64,000 nt of DNA, taken from Actinomadura sp. NAK00032. Its GTDB lineage: Bacteria; Actinomycetota; Actinomycetes; Streptosporangiales; Streptosporangiaceae. The DNA lies in NCBI RefSeq assembly GCF_013364275.1, contig NZ_CP054932.1, positions 8,990,001 to 9,054,000 of the forward strand, given 5' to 3'. Below the pieces are notes generated by a model. That model made no database searches. It had not been told where the DNA came from and saw only the letters and a program-made list of their open reading frames with translations. Made by a program: the position numbers and the translations under genes. Shown here one piece after another: positions 24,408 to 32,955 of the stretch (positions are counted from its first letter, which is position 1; every line of letters begins with the position of its first letter).

Positions 24408-24784
24408 GGCGTCCCCGTCCCCGTCCCCGCCAGCCGTGCGTCGAGCGCCTCCAGGTCCGGGACGAACCACACGTGGCCGGCCCTGTTCGACTCCCGCACC
24501 AGCGCGCGCAGCGCCGAACTCTCCGCCATATGTGCGGAGATGTCGCCGACGACCGCGAGCTTCACCCCGTACTGGACGAACTTCTGCATGAGGTCGCCCG
24601 CGAAACGGGTGCCCAGCGAGAAGAAGCGCGCGTCCAGCCGGCCGGCGGGCACCGCGACCACCTCGGCACCGAGGTAGGTCGCGCCGACCAGGTCGAGCCC
24701 GTCCTGCATGGTGGCGACCAGCGGGCCGTCCGGGTCGCAGACCAGCACCTGGACCCCGGCCCGCTCCTGCACCACATCAGTCAT
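24404..24784 (-). CDS. DUF4180 protein
   Basis: 126 residues starting at MTDVVQERAGVQVLVCDPDG. The DUF4180 signature is clear: TRFAGDLMQKFVQYGVKLAV, VGDISAHMAESSALRALVRE and SNRAGHVWFVPDLEALDARL. The fold is a small alpha/beta domain seen as a stand-alone protein in many bacteria; its function is not known to me. It overlaps the HTH gene by 8 bases upstream and the hydrolase by 4 bases downstream, so all three are made together. Confidence 0.85.
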   Translation of the reverse strand: MTDVVQERAGVQVLVCDPDGPLVATMQDGLDLVGATYLGAEVVAVPAGRLDARFFSLGTRFAGDLMQKFVQYGVKLAVVGDISAHMAESSALRALVRESNRAGHVWFVPDLEALDARLAGTGTGTP

Positions 24785-25226
24785 CGCCGGCCTCCCGTCC
24801 GAGCACGCCGCCCTCACCGAGCACGGCGTCGATCAACCGCAGCACCTCGGCCGTGGCCGCCGCGCCGCCGAGCAGCACGACCTTCAGGCGCTGCCCCTCC
24901 TCGTCATGGACGACCTGGATGTGCACCGGCCGCCCGGGGTCTGGCCCGCTCTGCGCGGCACTCACCACCAGGGTGCCGAGCCGGTCCGCCATGTGCCGGT
25001 CGACACCGTCGACCTGCACGATGCTCGACACCTCGACCCGCGTCTCCGCGCGGCCGCCGGGCTCTGGCCTCCCGGTCAGCTCGTCCAGGTCGTCGCGCCC
25101 GATCCGGTACTGCTTGCCGATCCGGACGGCCTTGAGCCGCCCCTCCCGGATGTACCGCCGCACCGTCCGCACATGAAGCCCGAGAAGGTCGGCGACCTCC
25201 TCGACCGAGTACATCTTGTCGTCCAT
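24777..25226 (-). CDS. Helix-turn-helix protein (excisionase/MerR-like) with extra domain
   Basis: 149 residues from MDDKMYSVEEVADLLGLHVR; GGGGAG precedes the ATG at 25226. The first 55 residues are an excisionase-type winged HTH (VEEVADLLGLHVRTVRRYIR then KAVRIGKQYRIGRDDL). The rest (VSSIVQVDGVDRHMADRLGT, VHIQVVHDEEGQRLKVVLLG) is a small beta-alpha domain that may bind a ligand. There is no recombination gene nearby, so it is more likely a transcription regulator of its own operon (DUF4180 and hydrolase) than a phage excisionase. Confidence 0.85.
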   Translation of the reverse strand: MDDKMYSVEEVADLLGLHVRTVRRYIREGRLKAVRIGKQYRIGRDDLDELTGRPEPGGRAETRVEVSSIVQVDGVDRHMADRLGTLVVSAAQSGPDPGRPVHIQVVHDEEGQRLKVVLLGGAAATAEVLRLIDAVLGEGGVLGREAGDD

Positions 25227-25337
25227 TGCTCCCCAACATACGCGAAGGAGGGAGCGATAGGGAACTTTAAAGACCATGACCGAGCATGCCCGCCCGCACC
25301 CACCTGGCCCGGCGCCGCGGCTCACCGCCGCCGGACG

Positions 25338-25979
25338 TCAGCTGAGCCGGCCGGTCTCCCAGGCCCAGGCGGCGATCTCGACGCGGTTCCGGACGCCCAG
25401 CTTGTGCTGGATGCTCGCGACGTGGGTCTTGGCGGTGCCGGGCGTGATGGACAACTCGGCGGCGATCTCCGCATTGGTGCGGCCCCGCGCGACGAGGGTC
25501 GCGACCTCGGTCTCGCGGCCGGTGAGGCGCTCGTCGTCGGCGCGCGGGCGGGGCGGGGCGAAGCGGCGCAGCAGCCGGGTGGTGATCGTGGGGCTGATCA
25601 GCGCGTCCCCGGCCGCCGCCGCGCGGACGCCCTCCACCAGCAGCGTGGGGCCGGAGCGCTTCAGCAGGAAGCCGCAGGCGCCGTCGCGCAGGGCCGTGTG
25701 GACGTACTCGTCGAGGTCGAAGGTGGTGACGACGAGCACCCGGAGCGGATCGGGCACGCCGGGGCCCGCCAGCAGCCGGGTCACCTCCAGGCCGTCCATG
25801 CGGGGCATCCGGATGTCCGCGAGGACGACGTCGGGACGCAGCCGCCGCGCCGTCTCGACTGCCGCGACACCGTCGGCGGCCTCCCCGACCACCTCCATGT
25901 CGGGCTGCGCGTCCAGGATGATGCGGAAGCCGCCACGGACGTCAGCCTCGTCGTCGGCGATGACGATCCGAGTGGTCAT
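25338..25979 (-). CDS. NarL/LuxR-type response regulator (second system)
   Basis: 213 residues. The receiver domain has IVIADDEADVR, the phospho-acceptor in DVVLADIRMPRMDG (near residue 54) and the Lys in GFLLKRSGP. The LuxR HTH (LTGRETEVATLVARGRTNAE then AELSITPGTAKTHVA) closes the protein. Its ATG overlaps the kinase stop by four bases. It is the cytoplasmic output protein of the system; its targets are not evident, although the deiminase gene that diverges from the kinase is a candidate. Confidence 0.92.
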   Translation of the reverse strand: MTTRIVIADDEADVRGGFRIILDAQPDMEVVGEAADGVAAVETARRLRPDVVLADIRMPRMDGLEVTRLLAGPGVPDPLRVLVVTTFDLDEYVHTALRDGACGFLLKRSGPTLLVEGVRAAAAGDALISPTITTRLLRRFAPPRPRADDERLTGRETEVATLVARGRTNAEIAAELSITPGTAKTHVASIQHKLGVRNRVEIAAWAWETGRLS

Positions 25980-27193
25980 GGCGGCGATCGTAGCGGGATG
26001 AGCGCGACCACCCGCCAGCCCCGATCACCTGCGGGACCTGCGCCGAAGTCGCCGCCGAGGGCCTCGACGCGCTCGGCGATGCCGGGGAGCCCGAGCCCGC
26101 TCCGCCGCCGCTCGCGCAGCAGCCCCGTGCGGCCTCTGGGGCCGTCGTCGGTGACGGCGACGCGAAGGTCCGGCCCGGTCGCGGTGACGGAGACGTCGAC
26201 GGCGGTCGCGCCCGGGGCGTGCCGGCGGACGTTCGTCAGGGCCTCGACGACCAGCCGGTACGCCGTCGCCGAGACCTCGGGAGGAGGGGTGACGGCGTCC
26301 ATCGCCAGCCGGATCCGGGCCCCGTCCGGCGTGCCGAACCCCTCTACCAGCGCGGGCAGTTCGTCCAGGCCGTGCGGGCCGTCGCGGGGGCCGTCGTCGT
26401 GGAGCATGTGGACGGTGCGGTCCAGCGAGGCCATCGCCCGCGCCCCGGCCGCCTCGATCCGCCGGAGCGCCGCCGCGGTGTCGCCGCCGATCTGGGCGGC
26501 CTGCGCCTGGACGATCATCCCGCCGACCTCGTGCGCGACGAAGTCGTGCAGGTCGCGCGCCAGGTCGAGGCGCTGCGCGCGCCGCGCCTCGGCCACCGCC
26601 CGGGACCGGCGCGCGTCCAGCGACCGCAGATACAGCCCGGTACCGGCGGCGACCGCCGCGCCGAGCCCGCAGAACAGGCAGCCGAGCACCGCACCTCCGG
26701 CACTCGCGGGCGGGACGACGTGCAACGTCAGCCGCAGCGGAAGCACGGTCACCGCAGCGCCGACCGCCACACCCGCGATCGCGGCGGGCCGGGCGTCCGC
26801 GCGCCGCACCACCAGGTGCACGACGACCGCCGCCGCGACCGACTCGGCCAGCCACCAGCCGCCCGTCCGGTTGTCGGCCGGCCCCTGGTAGGCAAGGGTG
26901 GCCACCAGCGAGCCGGCTCCGGCCGCGCCCGCGATCGCGCCCGGCCGGACGTCCGGAAACGCGAGCATGAAGACCAGCGCGGCACCGGCCAGCCAGGCCG
27001 GAACAGTGATCAGCGGCCCCACTCCCGGCGTGCCCGCTGCAGCCGCCACTGCGAGGGCGGCGACCAGCGCTCCGGCGGCAATGGCGCGCGGCCGCCTCTG
27101 CCGAACGGACGAGGAGCCCGCCGAGAAGATCTGCCGAACAGCCGATGCCCGCCCGGTGCCCTGGTCGCGAGGCTTGTCCGTATGAACGGTCAC
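25976..27193 (-). CDS. NarL-family sensor histidine kinase (second system)
   Basis: About 405 residues from a GTG at 27193. Five or six membrane helices fill residues 35-190. The HisKA_3 motif is RLDLARDLHDFVAHEVGGMI (phospho-acceptor His near 214), and the HATPase_c domain shows VVEALTNVRRHAPG and GLGLPGIAERVEALGG. The proposed start overlaps the divergent deiminase start by 12 bases, which is unusual, so a start further inside the gene is possible. It pairs with the overlapping response regulator. Stimulus unknown. Confidence 0.85.
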   Translation of the reverse strand: MTVHTDKPRDQGTGRASAVRQIFSAGSSSVRQRRPRAIAAGALVAALAVAAAAGTPGVGPLITVPAWLAGAALVFMLAFPDVRPGAIAGAAGAGSLVATLAYQGPADNRTGGWWLAESVAAAVVVHLVVRRADARPAAIAGVAVGAAVTVLPLRLTLHVVPPASAGGAVLGCLFCGLGAAVAAGTGLYLRSLDARRSRAVAEARRAQRLDLARDLHDFVAHEVGGMIVQAQAAQIGGDTAAALRRIEAAGARAMASLDRTVHMLHDDGPRDGPHGLDELPALVEGFGTPDGARIRLAMDAVTPPPEVSATAYRLVVEALTNVRRHAPGATAVDVSVTATGPDLRVAVTDDGPRGRTGLLRERRRSGLGLPGIAERVEALGGDFGAGPAGDRGWRVVALIPLRSPP

Positions 27194-29083
27194 AAGCGAA
27201 TCGTACGAACCGGGCTGGCCGCGGCCGCGGTGGCCTGCCTCGCGGGCTGCGGCGCCACGGCCGAGGCCGGGCTGGCGGGCGCGCCGTCGGGGTCGTCCGG
27301 CAAGGCGCTGCTGCGCGCCGACACGAACCGCGACGGACGGCTGTCCCCCGCCGACGACGCCCGGCGCGCAGCGTGGACGGCCACTCGCGGCGCGATCATG
27401 CTGCCGAACCTCGACGACGACGCCTCCCGCTGCCCCACGGCCGGCAAGAACGGCAAGCGGCTCACCGACGCCGCACTGGCCGCGTGCAACGACGCGTCCG
27501 ACACGGTGGTGAACGGCGCGGCCGACGCCGCCGACCTGGCGCCGCTGGAGATCCCGGTGATGAAGAGCGTGTCCGGCTCCGCACGGGCGACGCTGCGGCC
27601 CGACGCCCGGTCGCGTGACAAGGTGCGGATCTTCGTCCAGCGCGACGGGCGTCTCACGGCACTCGGCGCGGACGGCGCGCTCCGCGCGGACGAACTCCGC
27701 CGCGGGGTGCGGCTCGCCGTCGAGGCCCGCGACGTCGTCCGGGACCCGGCCGCGTGGTCGGGGTTCAGCGACCTCACGCTGACGGTGACCGACGGCGCCC
27801 GGACCCGGTCTGACAAGGTGCGGCTGCGCGTGGCGCCGGTCCTCTTCCAGCACGACCTCCTCCCCCTTGACCGCGCGGTCGTCGCGAACCCCAAGGATCC
27901 CGTCACGTTGGAGAAGGGGAAGGCCCCCGACAAGCCCGTCAAGGGCCAGGAGGCGTACCGGCGCGACCTGCGGCGCGCGCTGGACGCCGAGGGGCTGCGC
28001 AAACCGTTCATCGAGTCCCCGGCCGGGGGCGACCAGTGGATGGGCGACATGTTCAAGGCCGGCTACGCGTCCATGCCCGGCCCGGGCGGCAAGGAGCACC
28101 GCATCGTGGTGAACCTCCGGTCCCCGGCCGTGACCCCCGACTTCCCGGCCCGCGACCGCCCGCTGCGGGACGCGTCCCGCCCGGTCTTCACCATGATGCG
28201 CGGACCGGGCGTCGCGGGGCTCCAGCAGTTCGACGCCACGGCGGTCGACCGCCCCGACGACAACCTGTACTACGGCTCGGCCAGTTCGAGCGGCAACTTC
28301 GGGACGATCCCGCCCTACGGCAAGTACCGCACGGGCCGGATCGTCTACGGCGGCGAGGGCAAGTTCACCCCTGACGCGAAGTTCGTCCAGATGCTGGAGG
28401 CGCAGGGCTACCAGGACCCGATCGCCGTCGACACGAGCTGGCTCGGCGTGGGCCACATCGACGAGTTCCTCCACTTCGTCCCCCGGCGCGGAGGCAAGGG
28501 CTGGGCCATGGTCATCGCGGACCCGCGGATGGGCATGGACCTGCTGAAGAAGGTCGCCGCCACCGGCGGTGGCGGGCAGCGCCTGGTCGAGGGCGTCGCC
28601 CCGTCCAACACCCAGTTCCCGGGCCTCACCGTCGCCCAGGCCCTCCGCAAGCCGGAACTGGTGAACGGCACCCGCATCGCGGCGGCCGGCGTGGACCGAG
28701 CCCTCCGCCAGTTCCGCGAGAAGGCCGGCATCACCGAACGCGACGTCATCCGCGTCCCGGCACTGTTCACCAAGCTCGACCTGCCCGACGACTACCCGCG
28801 CAAGAACCTCACCGTCACCTACCTGCCGGACGCCGCCAACGGCATCAGCACGGGCACCGGCGGCTACCTGGCCCCGGCCCAGCACGGGCCGCGCCAGGGC
28901 GGCCAAGACGTCTTCCAGCAAGCCACAGAACAGGCACTGCGCGGCGCAGGCGTCCGCGTCCACTGGATCGAGGACTGGGACTACTCCCACTACGTCGGCA
29001 CGGCCGGCGGCGACATCCACTGCGTCACGAACGTCCAACGCACCCTCACCACCACAACCCCCTGGTGGCCCACCACCCCCTGA
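27182..29083 (+). CDS. Exported protein-arginine deiminase (PAD family)
   Basis: 633 residues. The signal region ends in a lipobox (LAGC, Cys near 23), so it is probably a surface lipoprotein. An EF-hand-like loop, DTNRDGRLSPADD, follows at about residues 46-58. The C-terminal 350 residues match the catalytic domain of peptidyl-arginine deiminases. By motif these are the substrate-binding Asp in QWMGDMF (near 285), WLGVGHIDEFLHFVP with His and Asp (near 420), and the nucleophile Cys in GDIHCVTNV (near 613). PADs turn peptidyl-arginine into citrulline, usually with calcium. It diverges from the kinase at 25976, with overlapping starts. Confidence 0.88.
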   Translation: MNGHKRIVRTGLAAAAVACLAGCGATAEAGLAGAPSGSSGKALLRADTNRDGRLSPADDARRAAWTATRGAIMLPNLDDDASRCPTAGKNGKRLTDAALAACNDASDTVVNGAADAADLAPLEIPVMKSVSGSARATLRPDARSRDKVRIFVQRDGRLTALGADGALRADELRRGVRLAVEARDVVRDPAAWSGFSDLTLTVTDGARTRSDKVRLRVAPVLFQHDLLPLDRAVVANPKDPVTLEKGKAPDKPVKGQEAYRRDLRRALDAEGLRKPFIESPAGGDQWMGDMFKAGYASMPGPGGKEHRIVVNLRSPAVTPDFPARDRPLRDASRPVFTMMRGPGVAGLQQFDATAVDRPDDNLYYGSASSSGNFGTIPPYGKYRTGRIVYGGEGKFTPDAKFVQMLEAQGYQDPIAVDTSWLGVGHIDEFLHFVPRRGGKGWAMVIADPRMGMDLLKKVAATGGGGQRLVEGVAPSNTQFPGLTVAQALRKPELVNGTRIAAAGVDRALRQFREKAGITERDVIRVPALFTKLDLPDDYPRKNLTVTYLPDAANGISTGTGGYLAPAQHGPRQGGQDVFQQATEQALRGAGVRVHWIEDWDYSHYVGTAGGDIHCVTNVQRTLTTTTPWWPTTP

Positions 29084-29111
29084 CCGGGGCATCGGGTGGA
29101 TGCGGTAGGGC

Positions 29112-29735
29112 TCAAGCGGGGAATTCCGTGACGCCGAGGGCGAAGTTCCAGCCCCCCACACCGTGGCGTGCGAGGCCCATGGTGAGCACACCCGCTCCTT
29201 CCAGCCAGTGCGCCATCTCCAGGCCGCCGACGTCCATCGGGCGCAGGCCGAGGCTCTTGATGAACACCTCCACGTTCGCCTTGGCCTGCGCGTCGTCGCC
29301 GGCGATGAAGACGTCGGGCCGCCCCTGCTCCAGGACGTGACGGAAGATGGTGTTGAAGCCCTTCACCACGCTGGCACTGGCGGGGGCCACCTTGGCGGCT
29401 TCCTGCGCGATCGAGGTGACCTCGCGGTGGGTAAGACCGTCGCCCGTGGCATTGAACGGGTTGCTGATGTCGATGATGACCTTGCCCGCGAGGGCGTCCC
29501 CGTAGTGGGCGACGACCGGAACGACATTGTCGGCCAGCAGGGCCACGACGACGATGTCGCCCGCCGGGACGGCACCCCACTCTCCCGTCGTGGCGCCGCC
29601 GCCGAGAGCCTCGGCCAGGTCGGCGGCCTTGGCGTGATCGCGGCCCATGACCTCGACGGTGTTGCCGCCGGCCACCGCCAGCGCGCCGATCGTCCGGGCC
29701 ATGTTCCCGGTGCCGATGATGCTGATGCTGCTCAT
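29112..29735 (-). CDS. NADPH-dependent F420 reductase-like protein
   Basis: 207 residues with a Rossmann start SSISIIGTGNMARTIGALAV, typical of NADP:F420 oxidoreductases and the related YgbK/pyrroline-reductase-like group. Further features are VVVALLADNVVPVVAHYGDA, the IIDISNPFN motif, VVKGFNTIFRHVLEQG and the closing LEMAHWLEGAGVL. These enzymes move hydride between NADPH and coenzyme F420 or related acceptors. It is the second gene of an operon with the SDR at 29796 and is presumably induced by loss of TetR (30639) binding. Confidence 0.85.
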   Translation of the reverse strand: MSSISIIGTGNMARTIGALAVAGGNTVEVMGRDHAKAADLAEALGGGATTGEWGAVPAGDIVVVALLADNVVPVVAHYGDALAGKVIIDISNPFNATGDGLTHREVTSIAQEAAKVAPASASVVKGFNTIFRHVLEQGRPDVFIAGDDAQAKANVEVFIKSLGLRPMDVGGLEMAHWLEGAGVLTMGLARHGVGGWNFALGVTEFPA

Positions 29736-29795
29736 GAGTGTGCTCTCTTCCTTGGTCTCTAGAACTCGGGTGTGCGGCGTGTGCCGGTGGTTCTC

Positions 29796-30530
29796 TCAAA
29801 TCACCGTGGTGCCGCCGTCGGTGGTCAGTTCCAGCCCGTTCACGTAGCTCGAGTCGTCCGAGGCGAGGAACAGCGCGACCGTGGCGATCTCCTCGGGACG
29901 GCCCATCTCGCCCCGCGGGATCAGGGACTCGAACTGCTTCTTGGTCTCCTCGTCGAACAGCTCCTCCTGCTTGGCCGTGGCGACCTGGCCCGGGGTGAGC
30001 ACGTTCACCCGGATCCGCCGGTCCCTGAGCTCGTTCAGCCACACCCGGGCCCACGCCTGCTGCACGGCCTTGCTCCCGGAGTACACGCTCCACCCGGGGT
30101 AGCCCTTCATCGAAGCGTTCGACCCGGTCATGAAGATCGAGCCACCGTCGTTGAACAGCGGCAGCGCCTTCTGCACCGTGAACAACGTGCCGCGCGCGTT
30201 CAGCGAGAACGTGCGGTGGAACTGCTCCTCGGTGATCTCACCGAGCCTGCCCGGCTCCCCCATCCCGGCACTCGCCCACAGCACGTCGATCGAGCCCTTC
30301 TCCCGCTCGACCGTCTCGTACAGGCGGTCCAGGTCGGCCAGGTCGGCCGCGTCACCCCGCACGGCCGTCACGTTCCGGCCGATCACCTTCACCGCCTCGT
30401 CCAGCGCCTCCTGCCGCCGGCCGGTGATGAAGACATGTGCCCCCTCCTCAACGAACAACTTCGCGCCGGCCAGCGCCAGGCCGGTCGACGCGCCCGTGAT
30501 CACCGCCACCTTGCCATCGAGCTTTCCCAT
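29796..30530 (-). CDS. Short-chain dehydrogenase/reductase
   Basis: 244 residues from MGKLDGKVAVITGASTGLAL. Classical SDR features are the glycine motif TGASTGLA (near 13-20), DAADLADLD, the NAG-like segment WASAGMGEPG, catalytic Ser in MTGSNASMKG, and Tyr/Lys in YSGSKAVQQA. The closing VNGLELTTDGG is the usual C terminus. It uses NAD(P)H on an unknown alcohol or ketone. It is the first gene after the divergent TetR promoter and carries one of the two matching operator sequences directly upstream. Confidence 0.9.
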   Translation of the reverse strand: MGKLDGKVAVITGASTGLALAGAKLFVEEGAHVFITGRRQEALDEAVKVIGRNVTAVRGDAADLADLDRLYETVEREKGSIDVLWASAGMGEPGRLGEITEEQFHRTFSLNARGTLFTVQKALPLFNDGGSIFMTGSNASMKGYPGWSVYSGSKAVQQAWARVWLNELRDRRIRVNVLTPGQVATAKQEELFDEETKKQFESLIPRGEMGRPEEIATVALFLASDDSSYVNGLELTTDGGTTVI

Positions 30531-30546
30531 GCCCACTCGCTCCTTT

Positions 30547-30617
30547 GTAAACCGATCTGTGTACGTAACGTAGCTGACGGCCGGCAGGCGGCGCAAGCTA
30601 TGTACACCGATCGGTAC
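30547..30617. promoter_or_regulatory. Pair of TetR operators in the SDR/TetR divergent promoter
   Basis: GTACACCGATCGGTAC (30602-30617) contains the perfect palindrome ACCGATCGGT. On the other strand GTACACAGATCGGTTTAC (30547-30564) repeats the same core with one change. One copy lies before each gene, as expected for a TetR that represses both directions. Confidence 0.75.
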
Positions 30618-30638
30618 CGACCGGGGTAGAATGAAGGT

Positions 30639-31235
30639 ATGACGAAGGTGGAGAAGGGCCCGCAGGGCCTGCGCCGAGGCAGGGGCGCGCGCGAGCGCAT
30701 CCTCAGCGCGTCACAGCAGCTGTTTCGCAGCCAGGGCATCAACCGCACCGGCATGAACGAACTCTGCGCAGTGGCCCAGGTCTCGAAGCGCACGGCCTAC
30801 CAGCACTTCACCGGCAAGGACGAACTGGTCGCCGAATACCTGCGCCGGTTCGATCCCGGCCTCATGGCCGCGGTGTTCGACCGGACCGACCTCACACCCC
30901 GCGAACGACTCCTCGCCGCCTTCGAGGTGCCCGCGTCCGGCCCGGACGAGCTCACGCCCCTGTGCCCCTACATCGCGGCGACCGTCGAGATCCACGACCC
31001 TGAGCACCCGGCGTCCGAATACGCACGCGAGTACAAGCTCGCCATCGCCGCGCGGCTCACCGAAACGGCCCGCGAAGCCGGCGCCAGCGACCCCGAACAG
31101 CTCGGCGAACAACTGGCGCTGCTCCTCGACGGCGCCTCGGCCCGCACCCGGGTCCTCAACGCCGAGTCCTTCCCCACCGCCGCCGCCATCGCCGCCGTCC
31201 TCATCGACAACGCCCTCCGCAACGACACTGACTGA
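30639..31235 (+). CDS. TetR family regulator of the SDR/F420 operon
   Basis: 198 residues. The N-terminal HTH reads RERILSASQQLFRSQGINRT, then MNELCAVAQVSKRTAYQHFT and GKDELVAEYL. The C-terminal domain (LCPYIAATVEIHDPEHPASE, LALLLDGASARTRVLN) is typical of TetR_C regulators that sense small aromatic or reactive molecules. It diverges from the SDR gene, and two copies of the sequence GTACAC[C/A]GATCGGT lie in the 108 bases between them, so it should repress both itself and the operon. Confidence 0.9.
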   Translation: MTKVEKGPQGLRRGRGARERILSASQQLFRSQGINRTGMNELCAVAQVSKRTAYQHFTGKDELVAEYLRRFDPGLMAAVFDRTDLTPRERLLAAFEVPASGPDELTPLCPYIAATVEIHDPEHPASEYAREYKLAIAARLTETAREAGASDPEQLGEQLALLLDGASARTRVLNAESFPTAAAIAAVLIDNALRNDTD

Positions 31236-31329
31236 AGACTCCAGTCGCCCGGCAGGTCCCGAAATGCCTTATGCCAGGTGGGCGAAGCCTGGACCGGCTC
31301 GCGGACGAGCATTTCACTGCCCGGCGCGA

Positions 31330-31400
31330 GAGCAGATGTGACTTGCCGGTCCCAAATCGCCAAAGGCAGAGCGGCTCACCTTCTTCACCCACATCGTTCA
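31330..31400 (-). pseudogene. IstB-like (IS21 helper ATPase) fragment
   Basis: The reverse strand reads GEPLCLWRFGTGKSHLL. This resembles the Walker A segment of IS21 IstB proteins (there usually PLCLIGDSGTGKSHLL). Neither flank continues the protein, and no IS ends were found. It is the only clear content of the 281-base gap between the TetR and NmrA genes. Confidence 0.55.
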
Positions 31401-31516
31401 GGTTGCGTTGGCGGCCGCGAAAATAGGTCGGTGTTGACCTCGACCGCAGTTGAGGTTACAGACTCGTCGAAGGCAACACCCTTTCCAGATCGCTACGCCA
31501 ATGGGAGAAATCTGTC

Positions 31517-32389
31517 ATGACGAAAACCGTCGTCATCGGTGCCACCGGCCGGCAGGGCGGAGCGGTCACACACCTGCTCCTGGAACGCGGTCATGAGGTC
31601 GTGGCCTACGTCCGCTCGGAGGAGTCACCGGCCGCGAAGAAGCTGTCGGCCCAGGGAGCGCGGCTGGCCGTGGGCGACCTCGCCGACCCCGAGGCGCTCC
31701 AGCGGGCCTGCGCGGGCGCCGAGGCCGTCTTCGGCCTGTCGGTACCGTTCGGCGAGGGCGGCAAGGACGAAGAGGTCGCGCAGGGGCGGCTGCTCGTCGA
31801 CACCGTCGGGCGCCTCGACGCCCACCTGGTGTACTCCTCCGTGCGGGGCGGTGACCGGATGGAGGCCACCAGCGTCGACCACGCCGACAGCAAGCAGATC
31901 ATCGAGGCGTACCTGCGCGAGCGACCGGTGCGCGCGACGGTGCTCGGCCCGGTGTACTTCATGGAGAACGCGCTCAACCTAGGCTTCAGCCGACTCGGCG
32001 AGGGCATGCTCGCCAACCCGCTGACCCCCGGCAAACCGCTCGACCAGGTCACCGTCCTGGACATCGCCGGACTGGCCGTGCACGCGGTCGAGAATCCCGG
32101 CGAATTCATCGGGGAGCGGATCGACATCGCCTCCGACCGCGTCACCGGGCAGGAGGCGGCCCGGATTCTCAGCGACGTACTCGGCCGGGAGATCCCCTAT
32201 CAGCAAATGCCAATGGACATGGTGCGGAAGTGGGCCGGCGAGGAGGTGGCCACCATGTTCGAGAACTTCGAGAACAACACCGATTTCATCGACATCGATG
32301 GCCTGCGCGCCAAATACCCCGCCGTGCGCTGGCACAGCTACGCCGACTGGGCCAAGTCCGTGGACTGGGACAAGGCCCTGGCAGGCTGA
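31517..32389 (+). CDS. NmrA/HSCARG-like NAD(P)-binding protein
   Basis: 290 residues from the ATG at 31517, with GGGAGAAA upstream. The Rossmann motif VVIGATGRQGGAVTHLLL opens the protein, and VYSSVRGGDRM occupies the catalytic position of the atypical SDR group. FMENALNLGFSRLGEGMLAN and FIDIDGLRAKYPAVRWHSYA are typical of the NmrA-like C-terminal half. Members sense the NADP(H) state or reduce quinone-like compounds. The gene is complete and normal in composition although it sits at the edge of the degenerate region. Role not known. Confidence 0.85.
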   Translation: MTKTVVIGATGRQGGAVTHLLLERGHEVVAYVRSEESPAAKKLSAQGARLAVGDLADPEALQRACAGAEAVFGLSVPFGEGGKDEEVAQGRLLVDTVGRLDAHLVYSSVRGGDRMEATSVDHADSKQIIEAYLRERPVRATVLGPVYFMENALNLGFSRLGEGMLANPLTPGKPLDQVTVLDIAGLAVHAVENPGEFIGERIDIASDRVTGQEAARILSDVLGREIPYQQMPMDMVRKWAGEEVATMFENFENNTDFIDIDGLRAKYPAVRWHSYADWAKSVDWDKALAG

Positions 32390-32734
32390 CCAGGACGCGC
32401 ACTGATCAATTCTCCGGCCTCGTTCAACGGCGTGCTCAGACGCCACCGGCGTGCTTCCGGTTCATCGCGCGGAAATGAACCGGAAGTACGTTCGTCACCC
32501 GGTGCCGGCAGGAGAGGACCGGGCTGACCGAGGACGTCGCGCCGGAACCGGGACACCGCACTGTCCCCGAGTCAGGCCGAGTCGACCATCACCGGCGTCG
32601 TCCCGGTGATCGCCGTTGGCGCGGTGGCTGGTCGCCAGCGCCCGGGCATGGAATGTCGCGGGCCGGGCGGCTCGACCGCGAATCGTCACCTTGTCCAGCG
32701 GCGCGAGTTCGGGGCGAAACTCGCACTCGGACGC

Positions 32735-32940
32735 TGCGACCGCCCGGTCGGGCAGCACCGCTCGCTCCGCGCCACCGTCGACCTCGTGGACGAGGACTCC
32801 GCACACCCCGCGTCGGCTCCGACGCGAACTTGACGCCGCTCATCGACATGCTCCTGCCGTACGTCCTGCGCGCCTGGCTCGACGAGCAGTCCGGCCCCGG
32901 CGCCACCGGCCGGAGACCAGGTCGGCGGGTCGTTCGTCCT
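32735..32940 (+). pseudogene. AraC-family (cupin_6) regulator fragment, frameshifted
   Basis: One frame reads VGQHRSLRATVDLVDEDSAH and the next frame continues SDANLTPLIDMLLPYVLRAW then LDEQSGPGATG. Together these follow the end of the cupin_6 ligand domain of AraC-type regulators (usually LLDLLLLYLLRAWFDEQ followed by TGW). The frame changes near 32808. The HTH half is missing. The match is from memory of the family. Confidence 0.5.
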
Positions 32941-32955
32941 GCGCGCGGGGCGCTG

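Noticed and set aside
24777..25226. Phage excisionase
   Set aside because: The HTH is excisionase-like, but there is no integrase, att site or phage gene around and it is coupled to DUF4180 and hydrolase genes.
27194..29191. Reverse-strand extension of the second histidine kinase
   Set aside because: It is antisense to the deiminase, which has all catalytic motifs; the composition is that of a shadow.
32495..32806. Reverse-strand open frame over the AraC-like remnant
   Set aside because: Shadow composition and no recognisable motif.
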